Source of the DNA: Actinomadura sp. HBU206391
GTDB lineage: Bacteria; Actinomycetota; Actinomycetes; Streptosporangiales; Streptosporangiaceae
Assembly (NCBI RefSeq): GCF_014323665.1
Contig: NZ_JABVEB010000003.1
Coordinates: forward strand, 89,852-153,851
Reading direction: 5' to 3'
DNA: 64,000 nt
The notes under the pieces are model-generated. The model did no database searches and was not told the DNA's origin. It saw nothing but the letters and a program-made list of their open reading frames with translations. How positions within the stretch are numbered: position 1 is the first letter of the stretch; each line of letters begins with the position of its first letter. The position numbers were made by a program, and so were the translations under genes. Below, piece after piece: positions 1-8,757 of this stretch.

Positions 1-618
1 CCAGGCCGCCGCATAGCCCTGCCGGACGCGCTGGGCCATCGGAGTCTCGACGTAACCGGGACAGACCGCGTTGACGGTGATGCCGGTCGGTGCCAGCTCG
101 TTGCCGAGGGCCTTGGTGAAACCGACGACGCCGTGCTTGGACGCCGAGTAGGGGGCGCCCAGAACGACTCCCTGCTTGCCGGCGGTCGAGGCGATGTTGA
201 TGATGCGGCCTCGGTCGCGGTTCCGCATGCCTCCGGCGTTCAGGACTTCCCGGGTCATCAGGAAGACACTGTTGAGGTTGGTGTCGAGGACGTCGAACCA
301 CAGCTCGTCGGCGATGTCTGCGGTGACACCACCGCCGCTGCGGCCCGCGTTGTTCACCAGGACGTCGGTCGGCCCGAACCGGTCGACCGAGGCCTGGACG
401 AACGCCCGGATGTCATCGCTCGACCTGACGTCACATGCGATCCCGTCGACGTCGAAGCCCTCGTCCCGCAGTTCCTTGACGGTCAGCTCCACGTTCTCGG
501 CAGAGCGAGCGCAGATGAACACCTGATGTCCCTGAGCGGCCAAGGCCTTGGTGACGGCAAGCCCGATTCCGCTGGTGGCCCCGGTGACAAGAGCCACCCG
601 CCGCCTCTCAAGCGACAT
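1..618 (-). CDS. Type II PKS ketoreductase (SDR), C-terminus cut by window edge
   Basis: Short-chain dehydrogenase expected to reduce the C-9 keto group of a nascent aromatic polyketide with NADPH. The 206 visible residues begin at ATG 618, preceded by GAGGAGAA. Seen: TGATSGIG cofactor loop at 12-19, NNAG at 89-92, and the tetrad Asn114, Ser144, Tyr157, Lys161, numbered exactly as in actinorhodin KR. About 55 C-terminal residues lie beyond base 1. The start sits 11 bases inside the 3' end of the ACP gene, implying translational coupling. Residue 94, Pro in the PGG motif of actinorhodin KR, is Ser here. It is the last visible gene of the PKS operon and matches the UrdD/PgaD position in angucycline clusters. 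Confidence 0.93.
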   Translation of the reverse strand, partial: MSLERRRVALVTGATSGIGLAVTKALAAQGHQVFICARSAENVELTVKELRDEGFDVDGIACDVRSSDDIRAFVQASVDRFGPTDVLVNNAGRSGGGVTADIADELWFDVLDTNLNSVFLMTREVLNAGGMRNRDRGRIINIASTAGKQGVVLGAPYSASKHGVVGFTKALGNELAPTGITVNAVCPGYVETPMAQRVRQGYAAAW

Positions 619-964
619 GGCTTCTCCTCTGAGTCGCAGTGGTGGTCGGCACCGTCCCCGCCCGGTCGGGCGGGGCAGCGGCACTGTGCGGGGTCTCGGC
701 CCAGGCTGTCGCGGCGAGCTGCTGGTTCACGGCCGTGAGCAGGGTCCGCGGCGTTTCGGCGCCGGCGACCGCGGAGTCCTCGAGGTTGATCCCGTACTCG
801 CGCTGGATCCGGCTGCTGGCCTCCAGGACGGCCAGCGAGTCATAGCCGAGCTCCTCGAAGACGAGGTCGAGGACGTCGCCGTCGAGGTTGACGCCCTCGT
901 CTTGACCTGCGGCCTCACGCAGCACGCGTTTGAGGTCCTCAATGGTGAGTTCCTGAACGGCCAT
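608..964 (-). CDS. Type II PKS acyl carrier protein
   Basis: Carries the growing polyketide chain on phosphopantetheine. The protein has 118 residues; the attachment motif YDSLA places the modified serine at Ser43. The core ACP fold fills the first ~85 residues. The remaining ~33 residues are a longer Ala/Thr/Pro-rich tail than usual for a free ACP (about 85-90 residues) and overlap the ketoreductase start. The start is ATG 964, 32 bases after the KS-beta stop. The longer reading frame upstream (to 1630) is only an overlap with KS-beta in another frame. Confidence 0.93.
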   Translation of the reverse strand: MAVQELTIEDLKRVLREAAGQDEGVNLDGDVLDLVFEELGYDSLAVLEASSRIQREYGINLEDSAVAGAETPRTLLTAVNQQLAATAWAETPHSAAAPPDRAGTVPTTTATQRRSHVA

Positions 965-996
965 CTCGGCCCCTTCGCTGTTGTTGCGGCTCTGAG

Positions 997-2214
997 TCAT
1001 CTGCCGGCCCGGCGCACGACCATCGCGGAGTTGAAGCCGCCGTATCCCCGGGCGAGCACGAGCGCCGCGTCCACCGGCGTGCTCCGCGGCTCGGCGAGCA
1101 CCACGTCCAGGTCGTACTCGGGGGCCGGCGAGATGTTCGTGGTGGGCGGGATCAGCCCGTGCCGGATGGACAGCAGCGCGGTGACCAGGTCGAGTGGGGC
1201 GGCGCCGGAGTACATCCGGCCGGTCATCGTCTTCGGCGCGGTGACCGGGACCCCTCGCGGCCCGAACACCGCGCCGATGGCGGCGGCCTCTACGCGGTCC
1301 AACTCCGGGATCGCCGCCGCGTCGGCGAACACCACGTCGATCTCGCCCGGCGCCAGACCGGCGTCGTCCAGGGCCAGCTGGATCGCCCGCCGTAGCCCGG
1401 GCTCGCGCCCGCTGCCCGGCTTCGGATCGAACGTCGATCCGTACCCGGCGATCTCGCCGTAGACCCGCGCGCCACGTCCACGCGCGGACTCGATGTCCTC
1501 CAAGATGAGCAGCGCCCCGCCCTCTCCCGGCACGTGCCCGGCCGCTTCGGCGTCGAAGGGCCGGTAGGCGCGGTCGCGGTCGTCGCTGGTGCTCAGGCGG
1601 CCGCCGGTGAGCTGGGCGACCCAGCCCCACGGGCAGATCGACCCGTCGACCCCGCCGGAGACGATCAGGCGGCTGCCCTTACGGATCTGTCGCCGCGCCT
1701 GGGCGATGGCGTCCAGTCCGCCGGCCTGGTCGGAGACCACGACGACGCCGGGGCCACGCATGCCGTTACGGATCGAGATCTGACCCGTGTTCACCGCGTA
1801 GAACCAGGCGAACGACTGGTAGGCGCTGACGTAGTGGCGGCCCTTGCTCCACAGGTTCTGCAGCTCGCCCTGGCCGAACTCGAAGCCGCCCGAGGAACTG
1901 GCGGTCACTACGCCCATGTCGAACTCCGGCCACTCCTTCGGCCGGACTCCGGCGTCTGCCAGTGCCCAGTCGGCCGCGACGAGGGCCATCCGGGTCATGT
2001 GATCGGTCTGCGGGATCAACCGGCTCGGCAGATGGTCCTCGGCGACGAAACCCGGCACCTCACCGGCCAGCCGGGCCGGGTAGCCCGCCGCATCGAACCG
2101 TTCGATCTCGCCGATGCCGCTCTTTCCACCGCAGGTCGCCGTCCAGTACTCCGCCGTCCCAAGCCCGTTGGGGGCCATGACCGCCACCCCCGTGACGACC
2201 ACGGGCACGCTCAC
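997..2214 (-). CDS. Type II PKS ketosynthase beta / chain length factor
   Basis: Non-condensing partner of the KS-alpha/KS-beta heterodimer; it sets chain length and helps decarboxylate the malonyl starter. The protein has 405 residues from GTG 2214, which overlaps the KS-alpha stop as GTGA; an upstream in-frame ATG at 2328 would lie inside KS-alpha. The active-site Cys of ketosynthases is replaced by Gln163 in the motif SDQAGG, the hallmark of KS-beta. The GHxLG histidine region is also degenerate. Third gene from the visible 3' end of the operon. Confidence 0.94.
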   Translation of the reverse strand: MSVPVVVTGVAVMAPNGLGTAEYWTATCGGKSGIGEIERFDAAGYPARLAGEVPGFVAEDHLPSRLIPQTDHMTRMALVAADWALADAGVRPKEWPEFDMGVVTASSSGGFEFGQGELQNLWSKGRHYVSAYQSFAWFYAVNTGQISIRNGMRGPGVVVVSDQAGGLDAIAQARRQIRKGSRLIVSGGVDGSICPWGWVAQLTGGRLSTSDDRDRAYRPFDAEAAGHVPGEGGALLILEDIESARGRGARVYGEIAGYGSTFDPKPGSGREPGLRRAIQLALDDAGLAPGEIDVVFADAAAIPELDRVEAAAIGAVFGPRGVPVTAPKTMTGRMYSGAAPLDLVTALLSIRHGLIPPTTNISPAPEYDLDVVLAEPRSTPVDAALVLARGYGGFNSAMVVRRAGR

Positions 2215-3467
2215 GCCACAGTCCGCAGCACCATTGCGCTCTGGAAGCCGCCGAACCCGCTGCCGACCGTCAGTACCGCGTCGGTCGTCCACTCCCTGGC
2301 CTTGAGCGGGACGTAGTCGAGGTCGCATTCCGGATCGGGCTCGTGCAGGTTCGCCGTGGGCGGGATCAGATCGTTCTCGATGGCGAGCGCGGAGGCGGCG
2401 ATCTCGATGGAGCCGATCGCGCCGAGCGAATGCCCGACCATCGACTTGATGGAACTCGCCGGAGTCCGATAGGCGTACTCACCGAGGCTTTGTTTGAACG
2501 CCGCCGTCTCGTGCCGGTCGTTCTGCGTGGTGCCCGAACCGTGGGCGTTGATGTAGTCGATCTCGTTCGGGTTCATGCGCGCCTCGCCCATCGCGGTACG
2601 GATGGCCTCGGCCATCTCGCGGCCGTCGGGCCGCAGACCCGTCATGTGGAAGGCGTTGCACCGGGTGGCAAAGCCCGCGATCTCGGCGTAGGCGTGGGCG
2701 CCGCGCCTTTTGGCCCGCTCGTACTCCTCGAGGACGAACATCGCCGCCCCCTCCCCCAGGACGAACCCGTTGCGGGACTTGTCGAACGGCCGGGAGGCGT
2801 GCTCCGGGTCGTCGTTGCGCGGTGTCGTCGCCTTGATCACGTCGAAGCACGCCACGGTGATCGGGGAGATGGGAGCGTCCGAGGCGCCGGCGATCATCAC
2901 GTCGGCACTGCCCTCACGGATCAGCTCGGCGGCGTAGCCGACCGAGTCGAGGCCGGACGTGCAGCCCGTCGAGATCACCGTGGCCGGTCCCTCGGCCCCC
3001 ACCGCCCAGGCCACCTCGCTCGCGAACGAGCTCGGCACGAGGTAGTCGTAGAGGTGCGGAACCGCGTACGTGTGATCGACGAGGTCGAGCCGTCCGCCGT
3101 CGCTGACGACGCGGTACTCCTGGTCCAACCCCATCGTGGCGCCGACCGCGCTGCCGACGGTCACCCCGGTCCGGTACGGGTTCAGGTCCGCGGTTTCGAG
3201 CCCGCTGTCGGCCACCGCCTCCGCGGCGGTGACGACGGCGAACTGCGCGGCGCGGTCCATGCGGCGGATCTCCTGCGGACGCAGCCCGTGCGCCTCCGGG
3301 TCGAAATCGACCTCTGCCGCCACGCGGGAACGGAAGGGGGTGGGATCGAAGAAGGTGATTCTTCTGGTCGCGGTCCGGCCGTCGCTCAGCAGACTCCAGA
3401 AATTCTTGACACCGATACCCCCCGGCGCAACGACCCCGATGCCGGTTATCACTACTCGCCGTCTCAT
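2211..3467 (-). CDS. Type II PKS ketosynthase alpha
   Basis: Condensing subunit of the minimal PKS: joins malonyl-ACP units into a poly-beta-ketone. The protein has 418 residues. The catalytic Cys169 lies in [10 protein letters not shown]; the histidines are His309 (NAHGSGT) and His346 (MVGHSLGA). These numbers match the actinorhodin KS-alpha. ATG 3467 is preferred over ATG 3503 because AAAGGAGAGG lies 8 bases before it and the protein then begins [11 protein letters not shown] as in the family. Stop overlaps the KS-beta start. Confidence 0.95.
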   Translation of the reverse strand: MRRRVVITGIGVVAPGGIGVKNFWSLLSDGRTATRRITFFDPTPFRSRVAAEVDFDPEAHGLRPQEIRRMDRAAQFAVVTAAEAVADSGLETADLNPYRTGVTVGSAVGATMGLDQEYRVVSDGGRLDLVDHTYAVPHLYDYLVPSSFASEVAWAVGAEGPATVISTGCTSGLDSVGYAAELIREGSADVMIAGASDAPISPITVACFDVIKATTPRNDDPEHASRPFDKSRNGFVLGEGAAMFVLEEYERAKRRGAHAYAEIAGFATRCNAFHMTGLRPDGREMAEAIRTAMGEARMNPNEIDYINAHGSGTTQNDRHETAAFKQSLGEYAYRTPASSIKSMVGHSLGAIGSIEIAASALAIENDLIPPTANLHEPDPECDLDYVPLKAREWTTDAVLTVGSGFGGFQSAMVLRTVA

Positions 3468-3499
3468 CTGGATGTCCTCTCCTTTCGCGAAGAGGTTCA

Positions 3500-3829
3500 T
3501 CACGAAGACTTGGTCCGGTGATAGAAACGCGTGGCCATCGCGTCGGCGGGCGAGCGCCAGGTCGCCGGGTCATAGGCCTCGATGTACGGCTTGAGGTCGG
3601 CGCTGACCTGCTTGAAGAGCGAATGGTCCTTCGCCTGCTCGATCGCCGCACCGCCGTCGTCGGAGTCGAAATCCTGAAGGTGAAAATAAAGGCCGTGGTA
3701 GAAGAAGAGCTGACGGCGCCTTGTGCCCATGAGATCCGGCATATCGGTGCGGTCGAATTCCCGGAAGATCCGGGCGACGTCGGCACTGGCGCCCGGCTCC
3801 ATCCGTGCCACGATCAGGGTGCTGTGCAT
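3500..3829 (-). CDS. Aromatic polyketide cyclase, TcmI/JadI/UrdF-like family
   Basis: Small (109 residue) ferredoxin-like polyketide cyclase. It starts [10 protein letters not shown] and keeps family patterns such as [14 protein letters not shown] and LYFHLQDFD. In angucycline pathways this family (JadI, UrdF, PgaF) works with a second cyclase to fold the decaketide into the angular benz[a]anthracene. AAGGAGATCCG precedes ATG 3829 and overlaps the stop of the upstream monooxygenase gene. Lying between the oxygenase and KS-alpha genes is the angucycline arrangement. Family assignment is firm; ring regiochemistry is inferred from context. Confidence 0.88.
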   Translation of the reverse strand: MHSTLIVARMEPGASADVARIFREFDRTDMPDLMGTRRRQLFFYHGLYFHLQDFDSDDGGAAIEQAKDHSLFKQVSADLKPYIEAYDPATWRSPADAMATRFYHRTKSS

Positions 3830-3838
3830 CGGATCTCC

Positions 3839-5320
3839 TTATGCTGAGATGGTCGTGACAGGCGAACCGAACCAGCGGTTCAAGGCCGCCGACAACGCAT
3901 CTCCATCCGGCCCCGCCCATGCGACATAGCCGTCGGGACGGACCAGGACCGCCGTGGTCTCGGCGAACGGGCTGCCCGCGGGCAACTCGTGCGGCAGCGC
4001 CGGAACGATCTGGATCCGGTCAGACCAGGGGGCCGCGGCGCGGCGCAGATCGGCGCCGTCGGTGAAGTCGAACAGGACGCCACGGCCCTCGTGCAGCGGC
4101 TCGATCGTGGTGGTCTTACCTCCCGCGCCCACCAACTCCTGGCTCGGGATGCGCCGGCCGAGCAACGCGTGGTCACCTGCTCCGACGTCGTAGCGGAGAT
4201 CCAGGCCACTGACCATGCCGGCCAGGTGACGGCCGACCTCTGGGAACTCCATCAGTTCCGCGAACACGTTGCGAAGCGGCTCGACCTCGGCACCGCTCAG
4301 GTAGAGCAAGCCCTGTGCCTGCGTGTTCATCAGCACTCTGACGCCCACTGGATGCCGTTCCGTGTGGTAGGTGTCAAGCAGGCCCGGCGGAGCCCAGCCA
4401 CGAACCGTGGCGGCGAGTTTCCAGCCGAGGTTCATCGCGTCCTGCACGCTGACGCTGAGCCCTTGGCCGCCGGCGGGCAGGTGCGTGTGAGCGGCATCGC
4501 CGGCGAGCAGCACCGATCCGCGGCGATACTCGGTGGCCTGGCGGGTCGCGTCACTGAACGAACTGACCCACAGCGCGTTGCCGCCGTGAATGTCCTCGCC
4601 CGTCAGCCGCTCCCAGGCGTCCGCCACTTCCGCGAAGCCCAGTGGTTCCGTACGCCGCTTGGGCGGAGTGCCGCGCTCGCACACGATGATGCGGTCGACG
4701 CCGTCACCGAGCGGGGCGGACATGACCATGCCACCAGGTCTCTTCTCGCCGATCTGGCGGGCCCGCAGGTCGCATCCGGCCACGTCGGCGAGGAACATCT
4801 CGATGGTCGCGTCCGTACCGGGAAAGTCGAACCCGGCGGCCCTGCGCACGGTGCTGCGGCCGCCGTCGCACCCCACCAGGTAGCGGCCGCGCAGCCGCCT
4901 GCGGCCCTGCGGCCCGTCGACCTCGAGGTCGACACCCTCGCCGTCGTCGCTCAGCCCCACGGCCTCCCAGCCGCGTCTCACCTCCACGCCGAGCTCCGCC
5001 GCCCACTCGCCGAGGATCGTCTCGATGCGCGCCTGCGGAACGCCTCGCGCTCCGAAATGGGCGCCTTCCAGCACGCTGTAGTCCAACGGTATGCCGCCGA
5101 AATGCCCGAGCGCGCTTGTCTCGATATCTCCGAATCTGGGCAGCAGACCACGCTGGTCGAACAATTCCATTGTACGGGCGGTGAACCCCAGGCCCCGCGA
5201 CTCTCCCGAGGGCTTCTCTAGCGTGTCCAAGGCGATGACCTCTACTCCGCCGAGCCGCAGTTCCGCAGCCAGGACGAGTCCTGAGGGGCCGGCGCCCACA
5301 ACGATGACCGGAGCATCCAT
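3839..5320 (-). CDS. FAD-dependent aromatic polyketide hydroxylase (PgaE/UrdE-like)
   Basis: Class A flavoprotein monooxygenase of 493 residues. N-terminal dinucleotide motif GAGPSG near residue 9-14; second FAD motif GDAAHTHLPAGGQGLS around residue 275; thioredoxin-like C-terminal third typical of the RdmE/PgaE group. It would hydroxylate the tetracyclic aromatic intermediate with NAD(P)H and O2. AAGGAGAGAAGT precedes ATG 5320. First gene of the operon; the promoter must lie in the gap 5321-6078. The order oxygenase, cyclase, KS-alpha, KS-beta, ACP, KR equals urdE-F-A-B-C-D and pgaE-F-A-B-C-D. Confidence 0.9.
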   Translation of the reverse strand: MDAPVIVVGAGPSGLVLAAELRLGGVEVIALDTLEKPSGESRGLGFTARTMELFDQRGLLPRFGDIETSALGHFGGIPLDYSVLEGAHFGARGVPQARIETILGEWAAELGVEVRRGWEAVGLSDDGEGVDLEVDGPQGRRRLRGRYLVGCDGGRSTVRRAAGFDFPGTDATIEMFLADVAGCDLRARQIGEKRPGGMVMSAPLGDGVDRIIVCERGTPPKRRTEPLGFAEVADAWERLTGEDIHGGNALWVSSFSDATRQATEYRRGSVLLAGDAAHTHLPAGGQGLSVSVQDAMNLGWKLAATVRGWAPPGLLDTYHTERHPVGVRVLMNTQAQGLLYLSGAEVEPLRNVFAELMEFPEVGRHLAGMVSGLDLRYDVGAGDHALLGRRIPSQELVGAGGKTTTIEPLHEGRGVLFDFTDGADLRRAAAPWSDRIQIVPALPHELPAGSPFAETTAVLVRPDGYVAWAGPDGDALSAALNRWFGSPVTTISA

Positions 5321-6078
5321 ACTTCTCTCCTTGACCTACGAGAGCCGTTCGCGAAAGCCGAATGAAGGCGGGAGAGACCTGGCGCGAGAGATCATTTAAG
5401 TAAGGCCGTCAGTGGACAGACGGGCCGTCTCTGCGGTGCGGTACGCCAGGCAAGGGGATCTAGGCGCCCAGTCGGGCCGAGATCATTTTTCCGGGATCTG
5501 CGTCTCCGGATCTGGGCATGAATCTGCCGCCGAATGCATCGTGACAGCTACAGGCGTCCAATGTCAATATACGTTCGCCATTAACGACATTTGCCCAGGT
5601 CATGGCCACACAGACCGAGATCTTGGCCACATATTTCCCCGACGTGGCCGCACCGCAGAGCTAAAGTCCAGATAACAACGCCATAAAATCAATCGTCAGA
5701 TCTGGAGCAGAAACCCAGCCCTGGTCGCGTGGACCGACGGCGATCAATAGGTGGCCGCGAACGGTCAGCCGGATGAGGCAGGCGGACCAGTTGCGGAGAC
5801 GGCATCCTACGAAAGGATGCATCTTCAGTCCACCTAAAGAACGCACCGTCCACCATTGCGAACGATAAGGATCTTAGTAAATCCCTGCGGCAGCCGGCAA
5901 GCAATCCGGGCGCACATGACCAAGCCTTGCAAAAAGCCGGCGGCGGCGAACGGATATTGACATGGGCCGGGCGAAGCTGCCAACATGCAATTGGTGGCCG
6001 CTTCATGCCTCGCGCCGAAGATCAAATGATCTCGCCCGCGAGACCCGCCTCCCGCCATCACGACAGTCCGGTGATGAA
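5321..6078. other. Gene-free divergent promoter region beside the PKS operon
   Basis: No convincing gene in 758 bases. Base composition is visibly less GC-rich than in the neighbours, with runs such as GATCATTTAAGTAAG near 5390 and AACGATAAGGATCTTAGTAAA near 5860. The short open frames here lack GC-rich third positions and ribosome sites. It separates two divergent units, so it should hold the promoters of the PKS operon and of the zinc-finger gene. I did not find clear SARP-type repeats. Confidence 0.6.
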
Positions 6079-6765
6079 ATGAATACTTTGCTGTGTGTGC
6101 GACAAAATTGCGGCAGTGGGCCGCACGCGACACGATTTCACCGTACCGCGGCCCCCGGGCTGCGGCTCTGCACCACGTGCTTCCACGAACTCAAAGCCAA
6201 CCTCGTCGAACTGCCCGAGATCTACGGTGACTGCGAATCCGCCCGGCCCCCGCAGCGCAACCCCACCCTCCAGCGGGTGAGCGGCAGTCGCCAGACAACC
6301 GGAATACTCCTCGACGAGGCGGCCATCGCCACCCGCTCGAGCATCCTCGGTTTCCTCGCCTCCTGGTCCGCGCTGGTAGCCGACGAGCGCGCAGTCACCA
6401 AACCGACCCGCCGATACCCCGCAGACCTCGCAAGCTTCCTCATCAGCCACCTGAGCTGGCTGCTCGCCCACTCCGCCGCAGCCGACTTCGCAGAAGAAAT
6501 CTCCCAGCTGACAACACGCGCCTGCCGGACGGCCTACACCCAACCAGCTCTGCGCATCGACCTTGGCCAATGCATCCACCTGGACTGCAACGCGGCCATG
6601 ACCACGACGCCACCCACCCGGGACGGCAAACGCACACGCGAAGTACGCTGCACCGCGGGCCACACCTGGCAACCCCATCAATGGCTACAACTATTCCACC
6701 AAATCGAGCGAACAAAGAGCACTCGCAGCAGCACCAAGCCACAAAGGAACGAAGGCGCCACATGA
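6079..6765 (+). CDS. Cysteine-rich zinc-finger-like protein (OvmZ-like)
   Basis: Protein of 228 residues with two Cys clusters: near the N-terminus CVRQNC plus CTTC, and near the C-terminus CIHLDC plus CTAGH, both of zinc-binding spacing. The middle is helical. It resembles the proteins annotated OvmZ in actinomycetes, which often precede a small HTH gene; their function is not established as far as I know. Start ATG 6079 (GGTGAT upstream) is preferred over an in-frame ATG at 5962, whose first 39 residues look non-coding. The stop overlaps the next gene as ATGA. Composition is somewhat less GC-rich than the neighbours. Confidence 0.7.
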   Translation: MNTLLCVRQNCGSGPHATRFHRTAAPGLRLCTTCFHELKANLVELPEIYGDCESARPPQRNPTLQRVSGSRQTTGILLDEAAIATRSSILGFLASWSALVADERAVTKPTRRYPADLASFLISHLSWLLAHSAAADFAEEISQLTTRACRTAYTQPALRIDLGQCIHLDCNAAMTTTPPTRDGKRTREVRCTAGHTWQPHQWLQLFHQIERTKSTRSSTKPQRNEGAT

Positions 6766-6989
6766 GCTGCCCACCGCAGCGTGAAAAGCGACTCGTCCCA
6801 ACACAACTCGCCGCACTGGCATCCGGAGTCTGCGAGGCGACCATCCGGAAATGGGCGAGCCGCGGCAAACTCACCCGCTACGGCAGCCGCGCCCGGGCAC
6901 AGTACGACCTCAACGAACTCGCGGGGCTCGTGAGCACGACGACCTGCGCTCCCCCATCCGCCGGCCCAGCGGAGACCGCCGAGCGGTGA
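6762..6989 (+). CDS. Small MerR/excisionase-like helix-turn-helix protein
   Basis: Protein of 75 residues with a winged-helix pattern: VPTQLAALASGVCEATIRKW then ASRGKLTRYGSRARAQYDLNEL. This is the layout of small DNA-binding proteins whose second helix contacts DNA. It starts at ATG 6762 inside the stop of the zinc-finger gene (ATGA), so the two are translationally coupled. Likely a DNA-binding partner of the zinc-finger protein (inference). It ends 26 bases before the converging dhaL gene. Confidence 0.72.
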   Translation: MSCPPQREKRLVPTQLAALASGVCEATIRKWASRGKLTRYGSRARAQYDLNELAGLVSTTTCAPPSAGPAETAER

Positions 6990-7015
6990 GGGTGATCGCC
7001 GCAGCGGCGTCGGCG

Positions 7016-7660
7016 TCACCCCTCGCCGTGCGCGTCCGACGTGTCCGCGGCGACGTCGGCGAGGGCCCGCATGAGGAGCACGGTCGAGGCGGCCCCGGGG
7101 TCCTCGTGGCCGACACTGCGGGTGCCGAGATAGCTGGCCCGGCCCTTGCGCGCCTGCAACGGCACCGTCGCGACAGCGCCGTGTGCCGCCGCCTCGGCGG
7201 CCGCCTCGGCGCAGGCGGCCGGATCCCCGTGCCGGCGCAGCGCCTCCTCGTAGGCGTCCACCGCCGGGGCGAGCGCGTCGACCATGGTCTTGTCGCCAAG
7301 TGCGGCCTGGCCGAGCCCCTGGATGCCGTCGAGCGCGGCGCGCAGCGCGGTGCCCAGCGCGGGCGGGTCCACCTCCTGGGCGTCGCCCAGCGACTTGCCG
7401 GCCGCCCGCAGCGCGCCCCCGTAGAGGGGCCCGGAGGCTCCCCCGGTCTTGGACACGATCGCCCGGCCGGCCGCGACGAGCACCTTTCCCGGGCCAACGT
7501 CGTCGGGCAACGCCGCGACCGCGGCGGAGAACCCGCGATTGAGATTCAGGCCGTGGTCGCCGTCGCCGATCGCCGCGTCGAGCCTGGTCAGCCGCTCGGA
7601 GTCCGCCGCGATCAGCTCGGCCGCGCGACGCAGCCAGGCGGTGAAGAACGTCGCGTCCAT
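7016..7660 (-). CDS. dhaL: Dihydroxyacetone kinase, ADP/ATP-binding subunit L
   Basis: Subunit that holds Mg-ADP/ATP in the dihydroxyacetone kinase complex and phosphorylates dihydroxyacetone bound to DhaK. The protein has 214 residues. The nucleotide-Mg motif LDAAIGDGDHG gives Asp28, Asp33 and Asp35, corresponding to the family's metal-binding aspartates; SKTGGASGPLYG follows. Start ATG 7660 overlaps the dhaK stop as TGATG; the TTG one codon earlier is less likely. No dhaM follows: the next gene downstream is on the other strand. Confidence 0.93.
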   Translation of the reverse strand: MDATFFTAWLRRAAELIAADSERLTRLDAAIGDGDHGLNLNRGFSAAVAALPDDVGPGKVLVAAGRAIVSKTGGASGPLYGGALRAAGKSLGDAQEVDPPALGTALRAALDGIQGLGQAALGDKTMVDALAPAVDAYEEALRRHGDPAACAEAAAEAAAHGAVATVPLQARKGRASYLGTRSVGHEDPGAASTVLLMRALADVAADTSDAHGEG

Positions 7661-8655
7661 CAACGTCCCCAGCGGAGCGCGGGCGTCTCCACCGGCGCGT
7701 CCCAGAGCTGGCGCAGCTCGGGCGTGAGCCGGCAGACCGTGACCATGCAGCCGGCCATCTCCAGGCTCGTCACGTAATCGCCCACCAGTGACCGCGCGAC
7801 CGTCACCCCATGGCCCTCGAACCAGTTCGCGGCGGCGGCGTACGCGATGTACTGCTCGATCAGCGGGGTGCCGCCCATCCCGTTGACCAGCACCAGCACC
7901 TCGGCACCGTCCAGCGGCATGTCGGCGTGGATGGCGGCGAGCGCGGCGGCGACGATCTCGTCGGCGGTGGCCAGTTTGGTGCGCTCCCGCCCCGGCTCGC
8001 CATGGATGCCGACGCCGAGCTCCATCTCGTCCTCGCCGAGCGTGAACGTGGGCTCCCCCGCGGCCGGGACCGTGCAGGAGGACAGCGCCACGCCGAACGA
8101 GCGGGTCCGCTCGTTCACCTCGCGCGCCGCGGCCGCGACCTCGGACAGGCCGGCTCCGGCCTCGGCCAGCGCGCCGGCGATCTTCTCGACGAACAGCGTC
8201 GCGCCGGTGCCCCGACGGCCTGCCGTGTAGGTGCTGTCCTGCACGGCCACGTCGTCGTCCACGAGCACCGAGACGACCTCGATGTCGTCGTCCTCGGCCA
8301 GCTCCGCGGCCATCTTGAAGTTCAGGACATCGCCCGTGTAGTTCTTCACGATGTGCAGGACGCCCTGGCCGCCGTCCACGGCGGCCGTCGCGGCCAGGAT
8401 CTGGTCGGGTACGGGCGAGGTGAAGACCTCACCCGGACACGCGGCGTCGAGCATGCCGAAGCCGACGAAGCCGGCGTGCAGCGGCTCGTGCCCGGAACCG
8501 CCGCCGGACACCAGGCCCACCTTGCCCGTGCGAGGGGCGTCGGCCCGGACGACGACCCGGGCCTCCGGATCGACGCGCAGCGATGGATGCGCCGCGGCCA
8601 GGCCGCGCAGCGCGTCGGAGACGACATCGGCAGGATCATTGATGAGCTTCCTCAT
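7660..8655 (-). CDS. dhaK: Dihydroxyacetone kinase, substrate-binding subunit K
   Basis: Binds dihydroxyacetone through a covalent hemiaminal to a histidine. The protein has 331 residues; the histidine falls at His218 in GVGIHGEPG, the same number as in E. coli Dha[17 protein letters not shown] lies at 50-65. ATG 8655 is preceded by AAGGGGAG. The 92-base gap to the divergent PIG-L gene contains the promoter module described at 8706-8757, so dhaKL may share control with it. Confidence 0.95.
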   Translation of the reverse strand: MRKLINDPADVVSDALRGLAAAHPSLRVDPEARVVVRADAPRTGKVGLVSGGGSGHEPLHAGFVGFGMLDAACPGEVFTSPVPDQILAATAAVDGGQGVLHIVKNYTGDVLNFKMAAELAEDDDIEVVSVLVDDDVAVQDSTYTAGRRGTGATLFVEKIAGALAEAGAGLSEVAAAAREVNERTRSFGVALSSCTVPAAGEPTFTLGEDEMELGVGIHGEPGRERTKLATADEIVAAALAAIHADMPLDGAEVLVLVNGMGGTPLIEQYIAYAAAANWFEGHGVTVARSLVGDYVTSLEMAGCMVTVCRLTPELRQLWDAPVETPALRWGR

Positions 8656-8705
8656 GGGTCACTCGTACTCCCCTTCACCGCCGAAATCCAGCCCCACGAC
8701 GAACG

Positions 8706-8757
8706 CCGTTTGTACGGATACGCAGGGATCGTCCTTAAGATGGCGAGGTGATCAGCG
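8706..8757 (+). promoter_or_regulatory. Promoter module copy A, leaderless start of PIG-L gene
   Basis: Contains CCGTTTG (8706-8712), the near-palindrome AGGGATCGTCCTT (8724-8736) and a -10 hexamer TAAGAT (8736-8741) only six bases before the GTG start codon at 8748. That spacing predicts a leaderless mRNA. Without gaps, 40 of 52 bases match a second copy at 11259-11310 upstream of the nucleoside hydrolase. The conserved part includes the palindrome, the -10 and the start codon. A shared regulator binding AGGGATnATCCCT is inferred. Confidence 0.65.

Noticed and set aside
133..738. Plus-strand open frames across the PKS operon
   Set aside because: They are mirror frames of the ketoreductase, ACP and ketosynthase genes on the minus strand, which carry intact catalytic motifs.
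5412..5675. 87-residue open frame in the PKS promoter gap
   Set aside because: Codon third positions are not G/C-rich, no ribosome site, no similarity to known proteins.
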